NCBI GenBank assembly: GCA_020722645.1
Contig: DYKL01000194.1
Span: forward strand, 1-6,759
Direction of reading: 5' to 3'
From: Acetofilamentum sp.
GTDB taxonomy: Bacteria; Bacteroidota; Bacteroidia; Bacteroidales; JAFGUD01
DNA: 6,759 nucleotides
The notes under the pieces: model-generated
Seen by the model: the letters and a program-made list of their open reading frames with translations, nothing else
The model's database searches: none
What the model was told of the DNA's origin: nothing
Position numbers and translations under genes: made by a program
In this document: in pieces, positions 1-5,100 of the stretch
How the letters are laid out: each line of letters starts with the position of its first letter
How positions within the stretch are numbered: position 1 is the stretch's first letter

Positions 1-57
1 CTTGGTAATGTAGTCAATAAGGCAGTTATTCAAACCTTAGTAGAAGATTTAGGTTAG
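1..57 (+). pseudogene. Upstream frame of the T9SS cargo gene, separated by a frameshift
   Basis: Frame 1 is open from the window edge and reads LGNVVNKAVIQTLVEDLG before TAG at 55-57. The next frame then gives VRD (53-61) directly before the ATG at 62, so the join would read ...LVEDL-VRDMAYNPNTGYF. The pattern '(V/L)RDxAYxxxxGYFYG' looks like a blade repeat of secreted Bacteroidota propeller proteins. I infer that the real gene starts left of the window and that one surplus base near 52, or a comparable indel, breaks it. It could be a sequencing or assembly error or a true mutation. The sequence alone cannot tell. Confidence 0.6.
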
Positions 58-61
58 AGAT

Positions 62-1600
62 ATGGCTTACAATCCAAACACAGGTTATTTTTATGGTGCT
101 GCTGCATCTACTTCATTATTCGAGATGGACCTTGCCAACAAAACTCTTGTTAGCACAATTACTGCAGCAACAGCTTGCCGTGCAATTGCTTATGATGATG
201 ATGATAATACATTTTGGGGAAATAATTGGGATTCTCCATTAACTGAATTTAATCCTGATGGAAGTGCTACAGGCAGAACAATGACTGTAACCAGCATATA
301 TGGTGCTGCTTATGACTATTGGTCAAATCCCGGCACTCCAACAATGTGGGCTTTTACAAGTGATGGTGGAACACCTGTAAACACACTTGTTGAGTATAAT
401 ATGGATGGATCTTTAACAGGCAGAACTATTGATATCACTACTGTTCCCGGATACGATGCAGGTATTGGATGCGGTTTAGCTTCTTATGAAGATGGAAACG
501 GCGCATATTTATTAGCTAATATTCAACAAGACCCGAATTTAATAGTTAAATTCTACTTAGCTTCTACTGTTGAGACTTATACTGTAACTTTCACAGTTGA
601 CGATGGAACTAACCCAATCGAAGGTGCTACTGTTAATGTAGATGGTGATGAAATGACAACTAATGCTTCAGGAGTTGCTGTTTATATGCTTGCTGACGGT
701 AATTATAATTATACTGTTAATTTTGGTTACTGCGATACTTATTCTGGAACATTTACAGTTGCAGGTGGAGCAGTTAGTGTAGATGTCTCTATGACTTGTC
801 CTCAAACTTATTCTGTTACTGTTACTGTAACTGATGGAACAGATCCAATTATAGGTGCAAATGTTGTTGTTACTTCTCTTAGCGTAAGCGAATATACTAA
901 TATTAACGGTATTGCTACATTTGAAGCTCCTGTTGGAACAGGATATCAATTAGATATAACTGCTGCTGGTTATGAAACTTATTCGACTACATTTGATATT
1001 GTTGACGCTGATGTTAACATTAATGTTGTTATGGATTTAATGACATACTCTGTTACATTCAATGTTGATATGAGCCAACCTATTACTAATGGCGAATTTG
1101 TTGTAGGTACAGATATTGTTTATGTTACTGGTTCATTTGCCGCTTGGGCTACTCCAGGTGATGCTGGTTCATTAGAACTTACTGATGCTGACGTTAATCA
1201 AATTTACTCAGTTACAACTACATTAGATAACGGTAGCTACGAATACAAATACTTCAAAAATGCAGGCTGGGGCGGCGGCGAATGGCCAGGTGATCCAAAC
1301 AGAACATTTGACGTTGTTGATGCTGATGTTGTTTTAGATGATGTTTGGGGACCGAATGCAATTAACGAACTTAATGCTAATGTTACTGTTTCTCCGAACC
1401 CAACAAGCGGTATGATTAAAATTTCTGCTGACCAAAACTTCTCAGTTGAAGTTCTTGATATGACAGGAAGAATAATCAAATCAGTTAATATGAACAACAA
1501 TGTTGCAAATATTGACTTATCAAGCGAACAAAGCGGAATGTACATTATTCGTTTAACTAACGAACAAGGTACTGCTACAACAAAAATTATTAAAAACTAA
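62..1600 (+). CDS. T9SS-secreted multidomain protein with C-terminal sorting domain (5' part missing)
   Basis: This is 512 residues of a secreted or surface protein with no catalytic motif that I recognise. Residues 1-168 are propeller-like, with GYFYGAAASTSLFEMDL and repeated 'FNPDGS.TGRT' / 'YNMDGSLTGRT' turns. Residues 172-247 and 249-328 are two carboxypeptidase-regulatory-like beta folds, with 'VxDGTxPIxGAxVxV' and 'TNxxGxAxx' motifs. Residues 328-431 resemble a starch-binding or CBM20/48-like fold (VYVTGSFAAWATPGD, GSYEYKYFKNAGW). Residues 433-512 form a type A T9SS sorting domain: SPNPTSG at 444-450, LDMTGRII, SGMYIIRL and a basic end. Such proteins cross the outer membrane through the T9SS and are released or anchored. 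There is no signal peptide and the upstream context continues in another frame, so ATG 62 is probably an internal methionine. The substrate is unknown; the starch-like fold may serve only as a spacer. It ends in TAA, 20 bases before a strong terminator. Confidence 0.85.
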   Translation: MAYNPNTGYFYGAAASTSLFEMDLANKTLVSTITAATACRAIAYDDDDNTFWGNNWDSPLTEFNPDGSATGRTMTVTSIYGAAYDYWSNPGTPTMWAFTSDGGTPVNTLVEYNMDGSLTGRTIDITTVPGYDAGIGCGLASYEDGNGAYLLANIQQDPNLIVKFYLASTVETYTVTFTVDDGTNPIEGATVNVDGDEMTTNASGVAVYMLADGNYNYTVNFGYCDTYSGTFTVAGGAVSVDVSMTCPQTYSVTVTVTDGTDPIIGANVVVTSLSVSEYTNINGIATFEAPVGTGYQLDITAAGYETYSTTFDIVDADVNINVVMDLMTYSVTFNVDMSQPITNGEFVVGTDIVYVTGSFAAWATPGDAGSLELTDADVNQIYSVTTTLDNGSYEYKYFKNAGWGGGEWPGDPNRTFDVVDADVVLDDVWGPNAINELNANVTVSPNPTSGMIKISADQNFSVEVLDMTGRIIKSVNMNNNVANIDLSSEQSGMYIIRLTNEQGTATTKIIKN

Positions 1601-1620
1601 TTTTTAATAAAAATTTTTAT

Positions 1621-1654
1621 AAAAAAGCTTGCTCAAAAGGGCAAGCTTTTTTTT
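1621..1654 (+). terminator. Rho-independent terminator after the T9SS cargo gene
   Basis: A perfect 12-bp stem pairs AAAAAAGCTTGC (1621-1632) with GCAAGCTTTTTT (1641-1652) around an 8-base loop. The T-run is 1647-1654. It starts 20 bases after the stop codon. On the minus strand the stem is also followed by six T residues, so it may weakly stop leftward transcripts from the MutS-like gene, although it lies about 475 bp beyond that gene. Confidence 0.92.
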
Positions 1655-1818
1655 ATTCTAAATTATTCTTAATTGAGCTTCCTTTGGTCAATTCATAAAA
1701 ACATATATGTATGTGGGTTTATAATTTCCCGCAAGAAGAGGAAGGATTTCGGGTGAAAAAACACCTGATAAAAGCAGAAAAATTATATATTTCCGTTTAA
1801 TAGGCACAAGCAGATGCA
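1655..1818. other. Gene-free spacer, nothing recognised
   Basis: No open frame of convincing composition, no tRNA and no known RNA motif is visible here. There are only weak foldable pieces, for example GGTG (1752-1755) and CACC (1762-1765) around six A residues. This is the leftmost part of a gene-free stretch running from 1601 to 2128; the rest of it is repeats. Confidence 0.5.
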
Positions 1819-1840
1819 GTTATCGAGTTTGTCGAGTTAA
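1819..1840. repeat. Left part of an 8-9-bp tandem array, interrupted at 1840
   Basis: The units are GTTATCGA (1819-1826), GTTTGTCGA (1827-1835) and a partial GTTAA (1836-1840). The array resumes at 2025 with GTTAATGA, then GTTATCAA twice. The break coincides exactly with the outer edges of the palindromic element at 1841-2024. Confidence 0.7.
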
Positions 1841-1864
1841 CCTGAATTATTCATATAATTCAGG
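1841..1864. repeat. Left terminal hairpin of the palindromic element
   Basis: The arm CCTGAATTAT (1841-1850) pairs perfectly with ATAATTCAGG (1855-1864) across a TCAT loop. It carries the nonamer TTATTCATA, which the right hairpin also carries in reverse orientation. No T-run follows, so it is not an ordinary terminator. Confidence 0.85.
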
Positions 1865-1921
1865 AGTTATAAAGTTAAAAGTTTAAAGTTCATAAAGTTA
1901 CAGGATTTTGTGGTTTTTAAT

Positions 1922-1941
1922 TTAGCCCAAATTTGGGCTAA
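1922..1941. repeat. Central 20-bp perfect palindrome
   Basis: TTAGCCCAAATTTGGGCTAA equals its own reverse complement. Its axis (1931.5) nearly coincides with the midpoint of the two outer hairpins (1932.5). It could be a protein-binding site or the tip of a long cruciform. Confidence 0.85.
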
Positions 1942-1974
1942 TAAATATTAGAAAAAAATCGACATAACCTTTTG

Positions 1975-1992
1975 ACTTTCAACTTTATAAAC
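1975..1992. repeat. 18-bp repeat, copy 1 (inside the right arm of the element)
   Basis: ACTTTCAACTTTATAAAC occurs here and again, identical and in the same orientation, at 2106-2123. It contains the AACTTTATA motif that recurs in several spacers of this window. Confidence 0.85.
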
Positions 1993-2000
1993 TTTCAACT

Positions 2001-2024
2001 CCACATTATTTATGAATAATGTGG
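2001..2024. repeat. Right terminal hairpin of the palindromic element
   Basis: The arm CCACATTATT (2001-2010) pairs perfectly with AATAATGTGG (2015-2024) across a TATG loop. It has the same stem and loop lengths and the same CC...GG ends as the left hairpin, but different arm bases that change together so pairing is kept. Confidence 0.85.
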
Positions 2025-2048
2025 GTTAATGAGTTATCAAGTTATCAA
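2025..2048. repeat. Right part of the interrupted tandem array
   Basis: Three 8-bp units follow one another: GTTAATGA (2025-2032), GTTATCAA (2033-2040) and GTTATCAA (2041-2048). They match the units at 1819-1840 on the far side of the palindromic element. Confidence 0.75.
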
Positions 2049-2051
2049 TAA

Positions 2052-2091
2052 AACAATGAAACAATGAATTAATGAAGCAATGAAACAATGC
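2052..2091. repeat. Tandem 8-bp repeat, five copies (consensus AACAATGA)
   Basis: The copies are AACAATGA, AACAATGA, ATTAATGA, AGCAATGA and AACAATGC, head to tail without gaps. The array lies 38 bp past the stop codon of the minus-strand MutS-like gene, so it may be in that gene's 3' untranslated region. The 8-bp period excludes a coding repeat. Copy number may vary between strains. Confidence 0.85.
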
Positions 2092-2105
2092 ACTATTAAC
2101 TATGC

Positions 2106-2123
2106 ACTTTCAACTTTATAAAC
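2106..2123. repeat. 18-bp repeat, copy 2
   Basis: This is an exact direct copy of 1975-1992, located 5 bp beyond the stop of the MutS-like gene. It may be a fragment of a second element of the same family. Confidence 0.85.
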
Positions 2124-2128
2124 AGACA

Positions 2129-3970
2129 CTAAATAATTTTCATTTTTCTCATCAAAAAACTTGCATTCAGGTTCCGGCTTATTCCGGTTCTGATTTTGTA
2201 ATCAAATTTTAGTTCATCATTAATTATTTCGGCTTCGAAACAATAATTTTTTATAACATCAGGGAATTCCTCTTCGAGTTTACCAAGTGCAACGTCGTGT
2301 GTGGCAAGAAAAGTTATTACGTTGAAATTTACGATTTTTTTCAGTAATCCGACAGAACCATTATGTTTATCTTCAGAATTTGTTCCGCGAAGCATTTCGT
2401 CAATTATAACAAGTGCGTTCTGACCTTTTTCAATCTGCTCGATTATGTATTTAAGGCGTTTTAATTCAGCGTAAAAATACGACTCATTTGAAGACAAAGA
2501 ATCTGATATCCTGATACTTGTCATAATTTTAATCGGGCTAACTATCATTTTTTTGGCGCAGACAACGCTACCTAATTGTGCAAGTATGAAATTTATTCCG
2601 ATTGTTCTCAAAAACGTACTTTTACCTGCCATATTCGCACCGGTGATTATAAAACTCTTTGTTTTTTCGGATATTTGAAAGTCGTTTGTTACCCTTACAT
2701 GTTTAGGGATGATAGGATGCCCCATTTCCTGAGATGAAAAAGCAAATTCATCAGAAATATCAGGAAATACGAATTCAGGATTGTTGTATGCAAAATTTGC
2801 CAATGAATTCAAAAACTCAAATTCTGCAATCACATCAAACCAAGATTCAATGCCTACAGAATATTTATCCTGCCACAGCTCAATTCGTCTGACAACCTGA
2901 ATATCCCACAATAAAAATCCATTTGACAAAAATGCAAAAAACACATTTAGTCGGTTGTCTAATGCATTAAGCAAAGCCGAAAAATCCTTTAAAACTTTTG
3001 ATGCTTTTGTTTGTTTAATTAAAAGTTTAGCTTGTAAATTTTTTAATTCATCAGCTGAAAACTCTTGTTTTTCAATCATTTCAAGCAACTCTGAATATCG
3101 TTTAAAAACTTTTGACCGATTTGAGATTAAATTATGGAATTCATTTATATTTTTAATTTTAAATCCTGAAATCGTAAGTAAAATAATTATGTATATCGCA
3201 AGAATATTAAAAGCAATAAACCCCAAAGATGTAGCTAATATTAACAAAATTGATATAATCGGTATTATTACCAAAAAATATTTCCAGAAAGCTGAAATAA
3301 ACTGTTTCTCATCTGATTTTAATTTTACAAAATCTTGAATATCAGAGAATTTATTAGTGTTTTTTGAAGAAAAAGATAAAAAAGCATAAGAAGAATTTTT
3401 AGACTCTAAACTTGTTTTTTTTGCTTTTGCATTAAATTGTTGTCGCCAGTTTATCTGTTTTTTAAGCTCTTCAATTGCTTTTTGTCGTTTTTGAATTTTT
3501 TTTGTATCGGCTTTCGGATTATTAAAATATTCATTTGTCCGGTTTTTTCCAATTTCAGTTGAGCTTCTATTAATCATCTGATAAACAGAACCTTTACCGT
3601 AAACATCTAAATCGAAAGTATAATCATGATTTGTATCAATAAATTCTTCGCCCGTTTCAAAAACCGAAAAGTCGTAATCTAATGCTTTTATTTCATTTTC
3701 GTTGATTTCCTGAATTATTTTATAATGTTCAATTTCGTTATATAAATTATGATATTTTTTAACAAAATAAAAAAGTAAACTTAAAAATAGAACTATCGTA
3801 ATACTTCCTGCAAAACCTGATATTTTGAAAGAAAAAAATGAGACAAAAGCACCGATTAAAAAAGTTACTCCCCTCAAAACACTGTAAAATAATAGTTTTT
3901 TCTTCAATGAATTTAGTTTCTGAATCGTTTCAATTAGCTGTTGTTTATAAAAATCTATTGGATTTTGCAT
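2129..3970 (-). CDS. Membrane-anchored MutS-like ATPase
   Basis: The C-terminal third is a MutS-type ABC ATPase. It shows Walker A GANMAGKST (444-452), the family segment SYFYAELKRLKYI (497-509), Walker B ALVIIDE (519-525), a D-loop-like RGTNSED (528-534) and the H-loop LATHD (555-559). Residues 275-400 resemble the helical lever/core of MutS. Four hydrophobic segments, at about 27-48, 54-70, 230-248 and 250-270, suggest two membrane hairpins flanking a soluble region of about 160 residues. At 613 residues it is shorter than true MutS (about 850). It lacks the N-terminal mismatch-reading domain and the Smr nuclease of MutS2, so classical mismatch repair is unlikely. Annotated Bacteroidota genomes carry similar proteins, usually named only 'MutS-related'. 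Their substrate is unknown to me. The start follows an A-rich leader and a good -7 box; the stop is TAG. It is divergent from the DUF2400 gene. Confidence 0.9.
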   Translation of the reverse strand: MQNPIDFYKQQLIETIQKLNSLKKKLLFYSVLRGVTFLIGAFVSFFSFKISGFAGSITIVLFLSLLFYFVKKYHNLYNEIEHYKIIQEINENEIKALDYDFSVFETGEEFIDTNHDYTFDLDVYGKGSVYQMINRSSTEIGKNRTNEYFNNPKADTKKIQKRQKAIEELKKQINWRQQFNAKAKKTSLESKNSSYAFLSFSSKNTNKFSDIQDFVKLKSDEKQFISAFWKYFLVIIPIISILLILATSLGFIAFNILAIYIIILLTISGFKIKNINEFHNLISNRSKVFKRYSELLEMIEKQEFSADELKNLQAKLLIKQTKASKVLKDFSALLNALDNRLNVFFAFLSNGFLLWDIQVVRRIELWQDKYSVGIESWFDVIAEFEFLNSLANFAYNNPEFVFPDISDEFAFSSQEMGHPIIPKHVRVTNDFQISEKTKSFIITGANMAGKSTFLRTIGINFILAQLGSVVCAKKMIVSPIKIMTSIRISDSLSSNESYFYAELKRLKYIIEQIEKGQNALVIIDEMLRGTNSEDKHNGSVGLLKKIVNFNVITFLATHDVALGKLEEEFPDVIKNYCFEAEIINDELKFDYKIRTGISRNLNASFLMRKMKII

Positions 3971-3986
3971 TTTTAGATTATTTTTG

Positions 3987-4019
3987 CAAAGATACTATTA
4001 AAGTTCGTAAAGTCCGAAA
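3987..4019 (-). promoter_or_regulatory. Predicted Bacteroidota promoter of the MutS-like gene
   Basis: On the minus strand, TATCTTTG (3994-3987) matches the -7 consensus TAnnTTTG exactly. With 21 bp between, TTTC (4019-4016) is one base off the -33 TTTG. The start codon lies 16 bases past the -7 box, giving a short leader. The -33 region lies within the 9-bp tandem repeat. Confidence 0.6.
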
Positions 4020-4035
4020 AGTTTGTAAAGTTAAA
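4000..4035. repeat. Tandem 9-bp repeat, four copies, in the divergent promoter region
   Basis: The copies are AAAGTTCGT, AAAGTCCGA, AAAGTTTGT and AAAGTTAAA, head to tail. The same AAAGTT core builds the arms of the element at 1841-2024. It sits between two divergent genes, over the -33 area of the MutS-like promoter and about 60 bp upstream of the DUF2400 start. Confidence 0.85.
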
Positions 4036-4097
4036 GGTGAGGACTTCTTTAACGACGACAAAAAATTAAATGTTTATAAAGTTATAATGTAGAAGGA

Positions 4098-4865
4098 ATG
4101 GAATATAATGAATTAAAAGCACTTTTAGAAGAGAGCTATCAAAAATATAATACACTTGAATTTATAGAAACCGATCCTATTCAAGTACCTCACAGTTTTT
4201 CGAAAAAGGAAAATATTGAGATTTCGGCATTTCTTTCTGCAACAATAGCTTGGGGAAACAGAAAAATGATTATTAAAAATGCAAAAAAAATGATGCAGAT
4301 TCTTGATAATAATCCCTTTGACTTCATCATAAATGCACAAAAAAAAGATTTTGACACTATTGAACCATTTGTTCACAGAACTTTTCAGAATGTAGATTTT
4401 GTTTTTTTTCTGAAATCATTGCAAAATATTTACAAAAACAAAGGCGGACTTGAAAAAGTATTTTATGAAGGATACAAAAAAAACAAGTCAGTAAAAGATG
4501 CAATTGCAAATTTCCGTGAAGTTTTCTTTGCAATCCCCCACCCTCATCGCACACAGAAACACGTTGCAGATGTCGAACGAAACTCCGCTGCAAAACGCAT
4601 AAATTTATTCTTAATGTGGCTAGTCAGAAAAGATAATGTCAGAGTTCATTTTGGTTTGTGGAATAAAATAAATTCTGCCGATTTAATGTTACCGCTTGAT
4701 GTTCACACTGCAAAAATGTCTAGGGCTCTGAATTTGCTCACTCGTACTCAAAACGATTGGCGGGCAGTAGAAGAGCTTACAAACAATCTTAAAAAATTCG
4801 ACCCAATTGACCCAACCAAATATGATTTTGCAATTTTCGGGCTGGATTTGGATTTAAAAAAATAA
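4098..4865 (+). CDS. TIGR02757 / DUF2400 family protein
   Basis: This is a cytoplasmic protein of 255 residues, about full length for the family. The recognisable family blocks are FLSATIAWGNRK (45-56), HRTF (93-96), KHVAD (154-158), SAAKRINLFLMWLVRKD (163-179), LPLDVHT (198-204), LLTRTQNDWRAVEELT (213-228) and FDPxDPxKYDFAIFGL (234-249). No signal peptide or membrane segment is present. The biochemical role is not established; I recall the fold being likened to helix-hairpin-helix DNA glycosylases, which I cannot verify here. The frame is closed upstream by TAA at 4077, and ATG 4098 is the first ATG. A purine run AGAAGGA lies directly against it, too close to be a normal Shine-Dalgarno. It is transcribed away from the MutS-like gene, with 127 bp between. 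The basic tail LDLDLKK is short and not obviously conserved. Confidence 0.9.
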   Translation: MEYNELKALLEESYQKYNTLEFIETDPIQVPHSFSKKENIEISAFLSATIAWGNRKMIIKNAKKMMQILDNNPFDFIINAQKKDFDTIEPFVHRTFQNVDFVFFLKSLQNIYKNKGGLEKVFYEGYKKNKSVKDAIANFREVFFAIPHPHRTQKHVADVERNSAAKRINLFLMWLVRKDNVRVHFGLWNKINSADLMLPLDVHTAKMSRALNLLTRTQNDWRAVEELTNNLKKFDPIDPTKYDFAIFGLDLDLKK

Positions 4866-4874
4866 ATATTTGCG

Positions 4875-4894
4875 AGACGTTGCATGCAACGTCT
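4875..4894. repeat. REP-like 20-bp perfect palindrome
   Basis: AGACGTTGCATGCAACGTCT is self-complementary over all 20 bases and starts 9 bp after the DUF2400 stop. I recognise this core from dispersed intergenic repeats in Bacteroidota and Cyanobacteria, where it is usually longer and ends in ...TCTCTACA; here the right flank is GTACA. No REP-type transposase is in the window. No T-run follows, so it is not a standard terminator, though a transcript could fold here. Confidence 0.75.
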
Positions 4895-4984
4895 GTACAA
4901 TTTGTATAGAATAAATAACAAATAACTGATAATCAACAATTTACATAAAGTCAAAAAAATTAAAAGCCTCATAATCAATGACTT

Positions 4985-5025
4985 AACTTTATAATTACTC
5001 AGCTCCTTTCAGGGCGAACTTTATA
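4985..5025. repeat. Direct pair of AACTTTATA motifs in the spacer
   Basis: AACTTTATA occurs at 4985-4993 and 5017-5025, 32 bp apart. Between them lies a small imperfect hairpin (about 5002-5015, GCTCCT and AGGGC around TTC). The same nonamer is found in the other repeat-rich spacers. I see no gene in 4866-5100. Confidence 0.6.
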
Positions 5026-5043
5026 GACTAAACTCAATATATA

Positions 5044-5076
5044 TTTACAAAAATTACAAAAAATTTATTAAGTTTG
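5044..5076 (+). promoter_or_regulatory. Predicted Bacteroidota promoter of the C1 peptidase gene
   Basis: TAAGTTTG (5069-5076) matches the -7 consensus TAnnTTTG exactly. TTTA (5044-5047), 21 bp upstream, is one base off the -33 TTTG. Transcription would begin around 5080, leaving about 20 bases of A/T-rich leader before ATG 5101. Confidence 0.65.
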
Positions 5077-5100
5077 ACAAAAAATTTTAAAATTATAGTT

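Larger units (their letters stand above)
1841..2024. mobile_element. Candidate 184-bp MITE-like element with hairpin ends and central palindrome
   Basis: Each end is a perfect 10-bp stem with a 4-base loop (1841-1864 and 2001-2024). The inner arms (1865-1921 and 1942-2000) are imperfect inverted copies made of AAAGTT/AACTTT motifs. The centre is a perfect 20-bp palindrome at 1922-1941, within 1 bp of the midpoint of the whole unit. GTTAA directly abuts both outer edges (1836-1840 and 2025-2029) as a possible 5-bp target duplication. No transposase is present, so any mobility would depend on an enzyme supplied elsewhere. Alternatives are a REP/BIME-type cluster or a structured non-coding RNA. 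The structure is seen directly; mobility is inferred. Confidence 0.5.

Noticed and set aside
49..64. Programmed +1 frameshift at GGT TAG
   Set aside because: There is no slippery codon of the RF2 type (CTT TGA) and no upstream stimulatory Shine-Dalgarno-like element. A glycine tRNA on GGT would not pair well on GTT. Error or mutation is simpler.
668..949. Minus-strand open frame rich in Ser, Asn, Ile and Cys
   Set aside because: It lies wholly inside the T9SS cargo gene on the opposite strand. Its composition mirrors the GTT/ACT-rich codons of that gene and no domain is visible.
1237..1545. Minus-strand open frame of 102 codons
   Set aside because: It is antisense to the starch-binding-like and sorting domains of the T9SS cargo, with no start context and no recognisable motif.
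2001..2024. Hairpin as the terminator of the MutS-like gene
   Set aside because: The stem is perfect, but no T-run follows it on the minus strand (the next bases are AGTTGAAAG). It fits better as the end of the symmetric element.
1819..2123. Possible CRISPR array
   Set aside because: The repeats are 8-9 bp, head to tail, without unique spacers of 30-40 bp, and there are no cas genes nearby.
2955..3338. Plus-strand open frame of 127 codons
   Set aside because: It is antisense to the middle of the MutS-like gene, which has clear domain motifs. The composition is that of a shadow frame.
3838..4092. Plus-strand open frame ending in a KVRKVRKVCKVK run
   Set aside because: The first half is antisense to the MutS-like N-terminus. 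The Lys/Val run is simply the translation of the 9-bp tandem repeat at 4000-4035.
4125..4593. Two overlapping minus-strand open frames
   Set aside because: Both are antisense to the DUF2400 gene and have no family features.
4748..4978. Minus-strand open frame with a hydrophobic start
   Set aside because: It overlaps the conserved C-terminus of the DUF2400 gene and the REP-like palindrome. The hydrophobicity comes from AT-rich spacer DNA, and no promoter box or homologous motif is seen.
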